Assembly (NCBI GenBank): GCA_943788195.1
Contig: CALSPH010000001.1
Location: 1,561,595-1,625,594 of the forward strand
DNA: 64,000 nt
Source: an uncultured Bacteroidia bacterium
Lineage (GTDB): Bacteria > Bacteroidota > Bacteroidia > NS11-12g > UBA955
Direction of reading: 5' to 3'
A program made the position numbers and the translations under genes. Shown in pieces: positions 50,286 to 58,647 of this stretch (position 1 is the first letter of the stretch; every line of letters starts with the position of its first letter). A model generated the notes under the pieces. It did no database searches. It was not told the origin of the DNA and saw only the letters and a list, made by a program, of their open reading frames with translations.

Positions 50286-50906
50286 ATGTCTACCAACCTC
50301 ATTATTGTTTTAGTTACTGCAGCTATATCCTATTATGCGCTCCAAAACAGGAGTATAATGGAGAAGTTTATTTTATACCCGTATCAAGACATACGAGAAA
50401 AGAAGTGGTATACTATTTTTACTTCAGGATTTTTGCATGCGGATTTTAATCACTTATTATTTAATATGTTCACCCTTTATTTCTTAGGTGATTTTTGCCA
50501 TTACTTATTTATTGATAAATACCCTGCTTCAGGGGATATCATCTATCCAATTTACTATATAAGCGCGATAGGTATGTCAAGTGTGCCTGCATTTATAAAG
50601 AACAAGGACAATCCCGGTTATCGCGCTTTAGGGGCCTCGGGTGGGGTTTCAGCTGTGATATTTTTCTTTGTACTTACTGAACCATGGGAGTTGTTGTATA
50701 TTTTTGGTGTAATACCTATACCTGCTATCATTCTGGGTGTTTTATATTTAGTCTATGAATCTTATATGGCGAAAAAGGGAAATGATAATATCGGGCATGG
50801 GGCGCATTTAGCCGGTGCAATCTATGGAATCATTAGTTATGCGGTCATTTTCACGGAACGATTGCCATCTTTTCTGGAAAAACTGCTTAATCCGCATTTT
50901 CTTTAG
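50286..50906 (+). CDS. rhomboid family intramembrane serine protease
   Basis: ATG 50286 (MSTNLIIVLVTAAISYYALQ) is chosen over an upstream TTG; 206 residues with six hydrophobic segments. Rhomboid hallmarks are HADFNHLLFNM (HxxxN in helix 2), the catalytic Ser in LGASGGVSAV (GxSG) and the catalytic His in GHGAHLAGAIYG. These enzymes cut transmembrane helices near the outer face of the membrane. The substrate is unknown. The 216 bp between the tRNA terminator and this gene contain nothing else I recognise. Confidence 0.91.
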   Translation: MSTNLIIVLVTAAISYYALQNRSIMEKFILYPYQDIREKKWYTIFTSGFLHADFNHLLFNMFTLYFLGDFCHYLFIDKYPASGDIIYPIYYISAIGMSSVPAFIKNKDNPGYRALGASGGVSAVIFFFVLTEPWELLYIFGVIPIPAIILGVLYLVYESYMAKKGNDNIGHGAHLAGAIYGIISYAVIFTERLPSFLEKLLNPHFL

Positions 50907-50969
50907 CTAAGGATTTAATATTTGGCAGTAAACCATTTACATGCTGCTTAATAAATCAAGTTAAACCTA

Positions 50970-50977
50970 TAACTTTG
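50970..50977 (+). promoter_or_regulatory. minus-7 element 6 nt before the HerA-like gene
   Basis: TAACTTTG matches TAnnTTTG and ends 6 nt before ATG 50984, again predicting a nearly leaderless message. Confidence 0.55.
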
Positions 50978-50983
50978 TGGCTT

Positions 50984-52492
50984 ATGAGTACCACACCATT
51001 CTTAGATCATATTAAAGCCGGATACACTTTTAAAGGGGAGAAAATTCGGATTGGCTCAGCCATGCACAACAAAGAAGTTGTAAAAGGCACTGAGATATAC
51101 GCAGCATTAAAAACGTTAAATCGGCATGGACTTATTGCAGGTGCAACAGGTACGGGCAAGACCAAAACTTTGCAAGGAATGGCAGAAGCTTTGTCTGCAG
51201 CTGGTGTTCCTTCTCTTGTGATGGACATGAAAGGCGACTTAAGTGGCCTGGCTGCCGCTGGAGGAGGTCATCCTAAGATTGATGAAAGAATGGCATTGCT
51301 CGAATTGCCTTGGGAACCTATCCCTTTCCCTTGTGAATTTTTAACCATATCTGATGAGCCAGGAGCAAGGTTGCGAGCAACCATATCTGAGTTTGGCCCA
51401 GTATTGTTATCTAAAATATTGGATTTAAATCCAACACAAGGTGGTGTAATTAGCTTGATCTTTAAATATGCGGACGACAATGATCTTCCACTTTTGGATA
51501 TTAAAGACCTGCGTAAATTACTCCAATATGTAGGTAAAGAAGGGAAAGCGAAAATTGAAGAAGAATATGGATTGGTAAGTCCTGCATCGGTAGGTGCAAT
51601 CATGCGTAAATTATTGGAAGTTGAAGAGCAAGGTGCCGACCGATTTTTTGGAGAAATATCTTTTGATATTGATGATTTGATGCGCAAGGATGATAACGGG
51701 TATGGTTTTATCAATGTACTGCGATTGACCGACATGCAAGGTAAACCCAAGCTGTTTTCTACCTTTATGCTATGCTTGCTTGCAGAAATATACAGTGAGA
51801 TGCCTGAAAAAGGAGATGCTGACAAACCTGAATTGGTTGTGTTTATCGATGAGGCGCATTTGATATTTAGAGACGCGAGTAAAGCATTAATGCAGCAATT
51901 GGATACCATTGTGAAGTTAATACGTTCTAAAGGGGTAGGCCTCATATTCGTAACGCAAGATCCAACGGATGTTCCAGATAATATTCTTGGACAATTGGGC
52001 TTAAAAGTTCAGCATGCACTTCGGGCGTTTACTGAAAAAGACCGTAAAGCGATCAAAGCAACTGCCGAAAACTATCCGATAAGTGAATTTTACGACACCA
52101 ATGAGTTAATTACCCAATTGGGTATTGGCGAAGCCTTTATTACCTTATTGAATGAAAAAGGAATTCCTACGCCACTTGCGCATACGATGCTTTGCGCACC
52201 GCGCTCAAGAATGAATATATTGGAACCGAGCGAGTTAAAATCCTGCGTGGCGAAATCTGAAATTGCAGCAAAATATAACAAGGAAGTGGATTCAGAAAGC
52301 GCTTATGAAATGCTGACTGAAAAACTTAAGAAGAGTAAAAAGATTGCGGAAGAAGAAAGTGTAAAGGAAAAAAAGAAACCAATCCGCAGCCGTGGTCAAT
52401 CCGTTGGAACCAAGTTTGTTAAAAGCTTGTTTTCATCACAGAATATCAATTTGGTAATTCGAGGTGTGCTCGGGATTCTTAAAAAACGATAA
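50984..52492 (+). CDS. HerA-like ATPase (DUF853 family)
   Basis: ATG 50984 gives 502 residues; a GTG three codons upstream overlaps the promoter element. Walker A is GATGTGKTKTLQ (near residue 50), followed by VMDMKGDLSGLAAAGG; Walker B is LVVFIDEAHLIF, and GVGLIFVTQDPTDVPDNIL fits the sensor region. The C-terminus is basic. DUF853 proteins resemble the HerA/FtsK translocases that pump DNA or remodel proteins; their role in this phylum is not settled. No nuclease gene (NurA type) is adjacent, so a HerA-NurA resection pair is not supported. Confidence 0.9.
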   Translation: MSTTPFLDHIKAGYTFKGEKIRIGSAMHNKEVVKGTEIYAALKTLNRHGLIAGATGTGKTKTLQGMAEALSAAGVPSLVMDMKGDLSGLAAAGGGHPKIDERMALLELPWEPIPFPCEFLTISDEPGARLRATISEFGPVLLSKILDLNPTQGGVISLIFKYADDNDLPLLDIKDLRKLLQYVGKEGKAKIEEEYGLVSPASVGAIMRKLLEVEEQGADRFFGEISFDIDDLMRKDDNGYGFINVLRLTDMQGKPKLFSTFMLCLLAEIYSEMPEKGDADKPELVVFIDEAHLIFRDASKALMQQLDTIVKLIRSKGVGLIFVTQDPTDVPDNILGQLGLKVQHALRAFTEKDRKAIKATAENYPISEFYDTNELITQLGIGEAFITLLNEKGIPTPLAHTMLCAPRSRMNILEPSELKSCVAKSEIAAKYNKEVDSESAYEMLTEKLKKSKKIAEEESVKEKKKPIRSRGQSVGTKFVKSLFSSQNINLVIRGVLGILKKR

Positions 52493-52539
52493 TCGCAATA
52501 AAAGTTGATGGGTATCATTAGCTAAACTAAAATAAGTGC

Positions 52540-52547
52540 TAATTTTG
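52540..52547 (+). promoter_or_regulatory. candidate minus-7 element for hppD
   Basis: TAATTTTG fits TAnnTTTG, 23 nt before ATG 52571. No clear minus-33 element at standard spacing. Confidence 0.45.
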
Positions 52548-52570
52548 CACAGCAATTAAGAGAATAAATT

Positions 52571-53701
52571 ATGAGCACAGATATATTAGATAAAGCCTTT
52601 GCTGAAAAGAAGGTAGATTTTTTGCCTTTAAAGGGAACAGACCATGTTGAGTTTTATGTAGGTAACGCCAAGCAGTCTGCGCATTATTATAAGACTGCAT
52701 TTGGTTTTAATGAGGTGGCCTATTGCGGCCCAGAGACAGGAGTGAAGGATAGAGCAAGTTATGTTTTACAGCAGGACAAAGTACGCTTGGTGCTTACCAC
52801 TGCTTTAAAATCGGACCATCCGATAAGCGATCATGTGAGAAAGCATGGCGATGGAGTTAAGATTTTAGCACTTTGGGTAGATGATGCTAAATACGCATAT
52901 GAAGAAACGCTTAAAAGAGGAGCAAAATCCTATCAAGAGCCAATCACAAAAGAAGATGATTTTGGTTCTGTGACCACAAGTGGAATTCACACCTATGGTG
53001 AGACCATTCATTTATTCGTAGAAAGAAATAATTATTCTGGTCCATTTATGCCGGGCTTTGTTCAGCGTGAAAATACGTTTAAAGTAGAAGGCACAGGATT
53101 GAAGTATATCGATCATTGCGTGGGAAATACAGATTGGGGCAGAATGAATGAAGTAGTCAAATGGTATGAAGATGTTTTGGGCTTTACCAATATATTGAGT
53201 TTTGACGATAAGCAAATCCATACAGAATACTCAGCTTTAATGAGTAAAGTAATGAGTAATGGGAATGGATATGTGAAATTCCCAATCAACGAACCTGCAG
53301 AAGGGAAAAAGAAATCACAGATTGAGGAATACATTGACTTTTATGAAGGAGAAGGCGTTCAGCACGTTGCTATTGCAACGGATGATATTATCGATACCGT
53401 AACTAAATTAAGGGCAAGAGGAGTTGAGTTTTTACCCACTCCGGCTTCCTACTATACGGATTTATTAGATCGCGTTGGACCCATTGATGAGGATATTACT
53501 CCCTTGCAAGAGTTAGGCATATTGGTGGATAGAGATGAAGAAGGGTACTTACTCCAAATTTTTACACGACCGGTCGAAGATCGACCAACCTTATTTTATG
53601 AGATCATTCAACGTAAGGGAGCTCAAAGCTTTGGTGCAGGTAACTTTAAGGCCTTATTTGAAAGCATTGAGCGGGAGCAAGAATTGAGAGGGAATCTTTA
53701 G
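52571..53701 (+). CDS. hppD: 4-hydroxyphenylpyruvate dioxygenase
   Basis: The 376-residue iron enzyme converts 4-hydroxyphenylpyruvate to homogentisate in tyrosine breakdown. It has the two-fold vicinal oxygen chelate layout, with KGTDHVEFYVGNAKQSAHYY in the N-half. In the catalytic half, the Fe ligands are His in KYIDHCVGN, His in EGVQHVAIATDDI and Glu in LFYEIIQRKG, followed by the C-terminal helix GAGNFKALFESIEREQELRGNL. All three ligands are present. Homogentisate dioxygenase is not in the window. Confidence 0.96.
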   Translation: MSTDILDKAFAEKKVDFLPLKGTDHVEFYVGNAKQSAHYYKTAFGFNEVAYCGPETGVKDRASYVLQQDKVRLVLTTALKSDHPISDHVRKHGDGVKILALWVDDAKYAYEETLKRGAKSYQEPITKEDDFGSVTTSGIHTYGETIHLFVERNNYSGPFMPGFVQRENTFKVEGTGLKYIDHCVGNTDWGRMNEVVKWYEDVLGFTNILSFDDKQIHTEYSALMSKVMSNGNGYVKFPINEPAEGKKKSQIEEYIDFYEGEGVQHVAIATDDIIDTVTKLRARGVEFLPTPASYYTDLLDRVGPIDEDITPLQELGILVDRDEEGYLLQIFTRPVEDRPTLFYEIIQRKGAQSFGAGNFKALFESIEREQELRGNL

Positions 53702-53716
53702 AGTTTATAGGGAGGC

Positions 53717-53818
53717 TTCGACTCTGCTCAGCCTGACTGTAGTTCTTGCTTTTTGGATTTACTTAAACTTTTGAGATAAAATTTACCGTCATGCTGAGCG
53801 AAGTCCGATACTTCGGAC
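53717..53818. repeat. inverted pair of dispersed-repeat cores plus hairpin
   Basis: The complement of 53717-53737 reads GTCAGGCTGAGCAGAGTCGAA, and 53788-53808 reads GTCATGCTGAGCGAAGTCCGA. Both are variants of the repeat core at 27.7 and 29.3 kb, here facing opposite ways. The second ends in a small perfect hairpin (GTCCGA, TACT, TCGGAC at 53803-53818). They lie between hppD and the PqqB-like gene and may act as a terminator or mRNA stabiliser. Confidence 0.62.
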
Positions 53819-53927
53819 GAAGCACAGGTAAAAGGATGAAAAAGTGTTTTTTTTAAATCACCTTCTGTATCGGAGCAAGTTTATAATTGTATTTTTATCA
53901 ATCTAACAAAGCCCGTATTATTGAATA

Positions 53928-54881
53928 ATGAAAAATTCCATTTATCTATTTCTCATTTTAGGATTTATGGCTTGCGCTCAGCCAGAGCATAGGGCAGAAA
54001 ATGAGTCTGAGAAAACAGAAGTAAAACTCATTGTGCTAGGTACGGTTCAAGATGCCGGTTCACCACACATCGCTTGCACAAAAGGTTGTTGTACAGATTT
54101 AATCGCTAATCCAGATCATACGCGTAAGGTGGTGTCTTTAGGAATAGTAGATGAGCTGAATAAACAAACCTACCTTTTCGAAGCTACACCTGACATGCCA
54201 GCCCAGCTCAAGATGTTGGTTGGTCATTCAGGTTTTCAAGCCAAAGAATTATCCAATGGGATCTTCTTAACCCATGCGCATATTGGGCATTATACTGGTT
54301 TAATGTATTTGGGTAAAGAAGCCATAAATGCGGTTGAGGTACCTGTTTATGCCATGCCTAGAATGGATAGTTTCTTAAGAAATTATGGCCCTTGGAGCCA
54401 ATTGGTACATTCGCAAAACATTTACTTAAATAGAATTACAGCTCGGGATACTATTGATTTGAATGATCAATTAAAGGTAATCCCTTTTCGGGTGCCGCAT
54501 CGGGATGAGTACTCTGAAACCGTGGGGTATAAAGTCATCGGTCCCAATAAGGCGGTGTTGTTTATTCCTGATATTGACAAGTGGTCTAAATGGGAGCATA
54601 GTATTGCAAACGAGATTAGCCAAGTAGATTATGCGTTTGTAGATGCTACGTTTTATGATGGGGATGAAATAAAGTCTAGAGATATTTCACAAATTCCTCA
54701 TCCATTTGTGATTGAAAGTATGGAGCTGTTAAAGGGTTTAGTCGCAGATGAAAGAAGCAAAGTGCATTTTATTCATTTCAACCATACCAATCCATTGTTG
54801 GATAGTACCAGCAATGCATATCATAATGTGCTTAAAAAGGGATTTAATATCGCTCAGTTTAATCAAGTGTTGGAATTATAA
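53928..54881 (+). CDS. PqqB-like metallo-beta-lactamase-fold lipoprotein
   Basis: The 317-residue protein has a lipoprotein signal (LFLILGFMACAQ) and then a PqqB-type MBL fold: VLGTVQDAGSPHIACTKGCC, THAHIGHYTGLM (zinc motif HxHxGH, Gly where most MBL enzymes have Asp), PHRDEYSETVGY, a DIDKW segment and FIHFNHTNPLLD near the end. PqqB acts in PQQ formation; here the lipid anchor, the lack of pqqA, C, D or E nearby and the altered motif argue for another hydrolase role. A possible link with the PQQ-type dehydrogenase at 27.8 kb is speculative. The stop overlaps the glycosyltransferase ATG by one base. Confidence 0.85.
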   Translation: MKNSIYLFLILGFMACAQPEHRAENESEKTEVKLIVLGTVQDAGSPHIACTKGCCTDLIANPDHTRKVVSLGIVDELNKQTYLFEATPDMPAQLKMLVGHSGFQAKELSNGIFLTHAHIGHYTGLMYLGKEAINAVEVPVYAMPRMDSFLRNYGPWSQLVHSQNIYLNRITARDTIDLNDQLKVIPFRVPHRDEYSETVGYKVIGPNKAVLFIPDIDKWSKWEHSIANEISQVDYAFVDATFYDGDEIKSRDISQIPHPFVIESMELLKGLVADERSKVHFIHFNHTNPLLDSTSNAYHNVLKKGFNIAQFNQVLEL

Positions 54882-56134
54882 TGAAAATACTACTCATCTC
54901 AATTGGAACTCGAGGAGATGTAGAACCTTTCCTAGCTGTGGGTAAGCTGTTGCAAGAAAGCGGCCATGAGGTTCATACCGCATTTCCAGCCCAGTATGCG
55001 TATTTGGCGAATGAAACTGGATTAACTTGTAATCCCCTCGACCCTGCATTTATTGAATTGATAGAGGGCGATAGTGCCAAAGAGATTATGGGAGGGAAGT
55101 TAGGTCCTTTAAAGAAAGTGCGGGCCTATTACAAAATGTATAAGGAGTCTACCCAAGTAAATCGGTCGATTTTTAAGGAACAGCATGCCTTAATTCAAGA
55201 ATTGAAACCCGATCGCGTGGTTTACAGTGGTAAAGCGGTTTACCCCATTGCTTGGAGTAAAGCCAATATGGATAAAACGGTACTTATGAGTCCTGTGCCG
55301 TGTTTAATTCACCCGGTTAGACATTTGCCTCACTTGGGCTTTCATAATAGCTTAGGCCTGCTGAATGGCCTTACCTACAAACTGGCAAATTGGGGTTTGG
55401 TAACCGCAATCCATAGTGTCTCCAAGATTTTGCCTGAAACGAAAGGGTTATCCAAGAAAGCATTGAGTCAATTGGTTAAGCGAAATAAAATGGTTTATGC
55501 CATTTCAGAGGAACTGTTTACACGACCGAGTTATTGGCCAGGGCATGTTAAAGTGATGGGTTATCAAGAAAGGCTCAAACAGTCTGACTATGCGCCTGAT
55601 GCTACCTTGATTGATTTTATAGAGCGTCATAACAAAATACTTTTTGTAAGTTTTGGGAGTATGGAGAATCCCAATCCTAAAGAAAAGACGGCTATTATAT
55701 TGGATGTGCTTGAACAATTGGGTATTCCAGCGATCATTAATTGTGCAGAAGGAGGCTTGGTGCAACCTGAACTCTATAACACCGATTTGTTTTATTTTGT
55801 AAATCGCATTCCCTACGATTGGATATTGCCTAACGTCTATGCAGCAATGCATCACGGAGGTTCTGGAACGACTCATCTCTCCGTTAAGTACGGTTGTGCA
55901 TCCCTCATTGTACCGCATATAATCGACCAGTTTCTATGGAATAATATCATACATAACAAAGGATTGGGGCCAAAAGGAGTTTCAGTACAAAAGTTATCTA
56001 AATCAAAGTTAGCGCCTTTAATGAAAGATCTGTGGCAGAATGAAGCGTATAAGACTACTGCAAAAAATGTAGGAAAGCGAATGCTTGAAGAGGATCATTC
56101 TAAAGAATTAGTGGATTTTATTGTGGGTAATTAA
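54881..56134 (+). CDS. family 1 (UGT-like) glycosyltransferase
   Basis: The 417-residue GT-B enzyme resembles the sterol-glucosyltransferase / macrolide-glycosyltransferase type. The N-terminus is MKILLISIGTRGDVEPFLAVG, a family signature. The sugar-donor site is VYAAMHHGGSGTTHLSVKYG followed by CASLIVPHIIDQFLWN, which matches the UGT plant-type box (HHGGxGT, DQ). The acceptor is likely a lipid or small molecule. Coupled to the PqqB-like gene by a one-base overlap. Confidence 0.89.
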   Translation: MKILLISIGTRGDVEPFLAVGKLLQESGHEVHTAFPAQYAYLANETGLTCNPLDPAFIELIEGDSAKEIMGGKLGPLKKVRAYYKMYKESTQVNRSIFKEQHALIQELKPDRVVYSGKAVYPIAWSKANMDKTVLMSPVPCLIHPVRHLPHLGFHNSLGLLNGLTYKLANWGLVTAIHSVSKILPETKGLSKKALSQLVKRNKMVYAISEELFTRPSYWPGHVKVMGYQERLKQSDYAPDATLIDFIERHNKILFVSFGSMENPNPKEKTAIILDVLEQLGIPAIINCAEGGLVQPELYNTDLFYFVNRIPYDWILPNVYAAMHHGGSGTTHLSVKYGCASLIVPHIIDQFLWNNIIHNKGLGPKGVSVQKLSKSKLAPLMKDLWQNEAYKTTAKNVGKRMLEEDHSKELVDFIVGN

Positions 56135-56157
56135 TGGCAAAGCACCTATTGGATGCT

Positions 56158-56188
56158 TTGTGAATGATTGCGAAATAAATTAGGTTTG
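56158..56188 (+). promoter_or_regulatory. promoter for the holB gene
   Basis: TTG at 56158-56160, 20-nt spacing, TAGGTTTG at 56181-56188; ATG 56202 lies 13 nt downstream. Confidence 0.6.
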
Positions 56189-56201
56189 AAGTAGGCTAAC
56201 C

Positions 56202-57314
56202 ATGCAATTCAAAAATATACCTGGGAATCAAAAAATTAAGGAAAAGCTGATCAAGTCAGTGGAAGAGGAGCGCATTGCTCATGCACAACTATTCATTGGC
56301 ACAGAGGGTTCTGCAGGATTGCCATTGGCTTTTGCCTATGCCCAATTTGTAAACTGTTTAGATGCATCTAAAGATGATTCTTGCGGTAAGTGCAGTTCTT
56401 GTATTAAGTATGAACAGCTGGTGCATCCAGATTTACATTTATCCTTTCCAGTAAAAGGCGCTCAGGCGCTATCTGAGGATTACATGGCAGAGTTCAGAAA
56501 GGAATTCTTAGCCAATCCATTCTTGAATGTTTCGGATTGGATGTCAGCATTGGGCAATGAGAATAGTAAGCCAAATATTACTGCAATGGAATGCAGAAAT
56601 TTGATTAAGAAACTAGGCCTAAAGCCCTATGAATCAAAAGTTAAGGTGCTAGTTGTTTGGATGCCAGAATACTTGGGTAAAGAGGGGAATATTCTACTCA
56701 AGTTAATCGAAGAGCCGCTTGGCAATGCATTGATTATAATGGTTGGCGAGAGTGAAGATAGATTGTTGGGCACAATACTTTCGAGAACTCAGTTAACGCG
56801 CATTCCTTTGTTTAATTCTGCTGAAATTGGAACCTATTTAACACAGCATAAAGGAGTAGATGAAGAAACTGCGCAACAAGTAGCTTTGTTGAGCAATGGC
56901 AATATGAATAAGGCCATATCATTATTGAACCATGCTGAAAATAAATATTTTGATCAGTTTAGAGCGTGGATGTTGGATTGCTATAAAGGCAATGGTTCTA
57001 GAATTGATCATTGGGTGAAAGAGTTGAGCGCATTGGGCCGAGAGCCGATTAAATCGTTTATTGATTATGGATTACAAATCTGTCGGGCATGTGTTGTGGA
57101 ACCCTATGGTTTAAATAATGGACGACTTACTGAAAATGAATCTATTTTTGTTCAAAAGCTCTCTAATCTATTTGATACCAATAGCTTAGAGTCATTTTAC
57201 CACCTTTTATCAGAAAGTAGGTATGCGATTGAGCGAAATGGCAATGCCAAAATAGTGATATTTAATTTATCTTTGGACATTCATAAGTGCCTAACGCTAG
57301 AAACAATAGCTTAG
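56202..57314 (+). CDS. holB: DNA polymerase III delta-prime subunit (clamp loader)
   Basis: The 370-residue protein is a AAA+ clamp-loader subunit. N-terminus FKNIPGNQKIKEKLIKSVEEERIAHAQLFIG, a Cys cluster (CLDASKDDSCGKCSSC) as in the zinc module of clamp loaders, KVLVVWMPEYLGKEGNILLKLIEEP (Walker B position) and the sensor TILSRTQLTRIPLF. The Walker A lysine is missing (GTEGSAGLPLA), as in delta-prime subunits that do not hydrolyse ATP, which separates it from DnaX. The next gene is ricT, the same neighbour order as in Firmicutes. Confidence 0.9.
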   Translation: MQFKNIPGNQKIKEKLIKSVEEERIAHAQLFIGTEGSAGLPLAFAYAQFVNCLDASKDDSCGKCSSCIKYEQLVHPDLHLSFPVKGAQALSEDYMAEFRKEFLANPFLNVSDWMSALGNENSKPNITAMECRNLIKKLGLKPYESKVKVLVVWMPEYLGKEGNILLKLIEEPLGNALIIMVGESEDRLLGTILSRTQLTRIPLFNSAEIGTYLTQHKGVDEETAQQVALLSNGNMNKAISLLNHAENKYFDQFRAWMLDCYKGNGSRIDHWVKELSALGREPIKSFIDYGLQICRACVVEPYGLNNGRLTENESIFVQKLSNLFDTNSLESFYHLLSESRYAIERNGNAKIVIFNLSLDIHKCLTLETIA

Positions 57315-57349
57315 GTTTAATTTTAAATTGATAGTAAAGAAGAATATAT

Positions 57350-58647
57350 ATGGGATGTGGAAGTTGCGGCACGGAGGGCGGATGCGCTCCAGCTGGATGT
57401 AAAAGCAATGGCAACTGCAGCACAGGTGGTTGCAATGCAATAAATTCGTACGATTGGCTGGGCAATATGGTGTTGCCAGAAGATTATGCTCCATTTGACG
57501 TGGTAGAAATAATCTTTAAGGGTAAACGTACGATTTTTGCAAGAAATGCTAATAATTTAGAGTTGTATCGCGGTGATCTGGTTAAATTAAAAGCTGATGG
57601 TGGATACGATATTGGAACGGTTGGACTCACCGGCGAACTGGTGCGTTTGCAGCTTAAAAAATATAATGTTGAGGAAGATAGTAAGGAAATGGCATCTATT
57701 CATGCCAAGATTACGAATGAGGAGTACGAAAAATATCTAAAGTATAAGGACAAGGAACCAGAAATACTGGAGCAATCCAGAACTATAGCACTTGAACTTA
57801 AATTAGCGATGAAGCTAAGTGATATTGACATTCGTGGTGATGGAAAGCGAGTGATATTTTTCTATACAGCTGAAAATCGGGTGGATTTTCGTGAATTGAT
57901 TAAGCGCTATGCGCAAGATTTTAAGATGCGTATCGAAATGCGACAGATTGGTTATCGTGAGGAAGCGCAGCGTTTAGGCGGGATTGGTTCTTGTGGTCGC
58001 GAGCTTTGTTGTACTACATGGTTAACATCATTCAATCAAGTGAGTACGCAAGCAGCTAGGTATCAGAATTATCCATTAATATGTTGAAATTAAGTGGTCA
58101 ATGTGGTAAATTAAAGTGCTGCTTAAACTTTGAATTGGATTCGTATTTGGATGCTTTGAGCCAGTTCCCTAAGAATCGTAAGGTAAAACTTGAAACGAAG
58201 ATTGGCGCTGCCTTCAGCACCAAGGTGGATATTCTAAAGCAGCTGATGTGGTTTAGCTATGAGCCTCAGGGCAATTGGATTGCACTGGATGTGAAACGTG
58301 TGAATGAGATTCTTGCTTTGAATAAAAAAGGAGAAAAAGTAGATGCGCTACGCGATGAAACAAATGCTCCTGAAATGTTTGAGCGACCTAATGCAAAAAT
58401 TGAAGTAGAAGATATTATTGAGCAAACCAGTTTGGAGTCATTAGACAATAAGCTAAAAAACAAGCGAGGTAAGCAGCCCAATAAGAATAAGAATTATAAA
58501 GGGAACAAGAATTATAAAGGAAATAAGAACTTCAAGGGAAAATCGAACAAAGATCCTTCCAATGCGAAATCGGGCTATAAGGGAAAGAAAAATAACAATT
58601 ATAAAGGGAAGAATAAAGGCCCTAAACCGCCTCCAAAAGCGAATTAA
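57350..58647 (+). CDS. ricT: RicT/YaaT-like PSP1-domain protein, interrupted by a one-base deletion near 58,070
   Basis: Frame 1 (ATG 57350) has a Cys/Gly-rich N-terminus (MGCGSCGTEGGCAPAGC) and the PSP1 domain (RRDL-type core, GGIGSCGRELCCTTWL), then breaks after AARYQN. The second frame continues LSINMLKLSGQCGKLKCCLNFELDSYLDAL, which is the normal family continuation, and ends in a Lys/Asn/Gly-rich basic tail. One missing base in the stretch 58067-58076 restores a protein of about 430 residues. In Bacillus RicT works with RicA and RicF in mRNA processing and binds iron-sulphur clusters through such cysteines. The break falls in an otherwise intact conserved region, so consensus error is likely. 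Confidence 0.88.

Noticed and set aside
50984-52492. HerA-NurA type DNA-end-resection or defence system
   Set aside because: Only the HerA-like ATPase is present; neighbours are a rhomboid protease and hppD, with no nuclease or defence gene.
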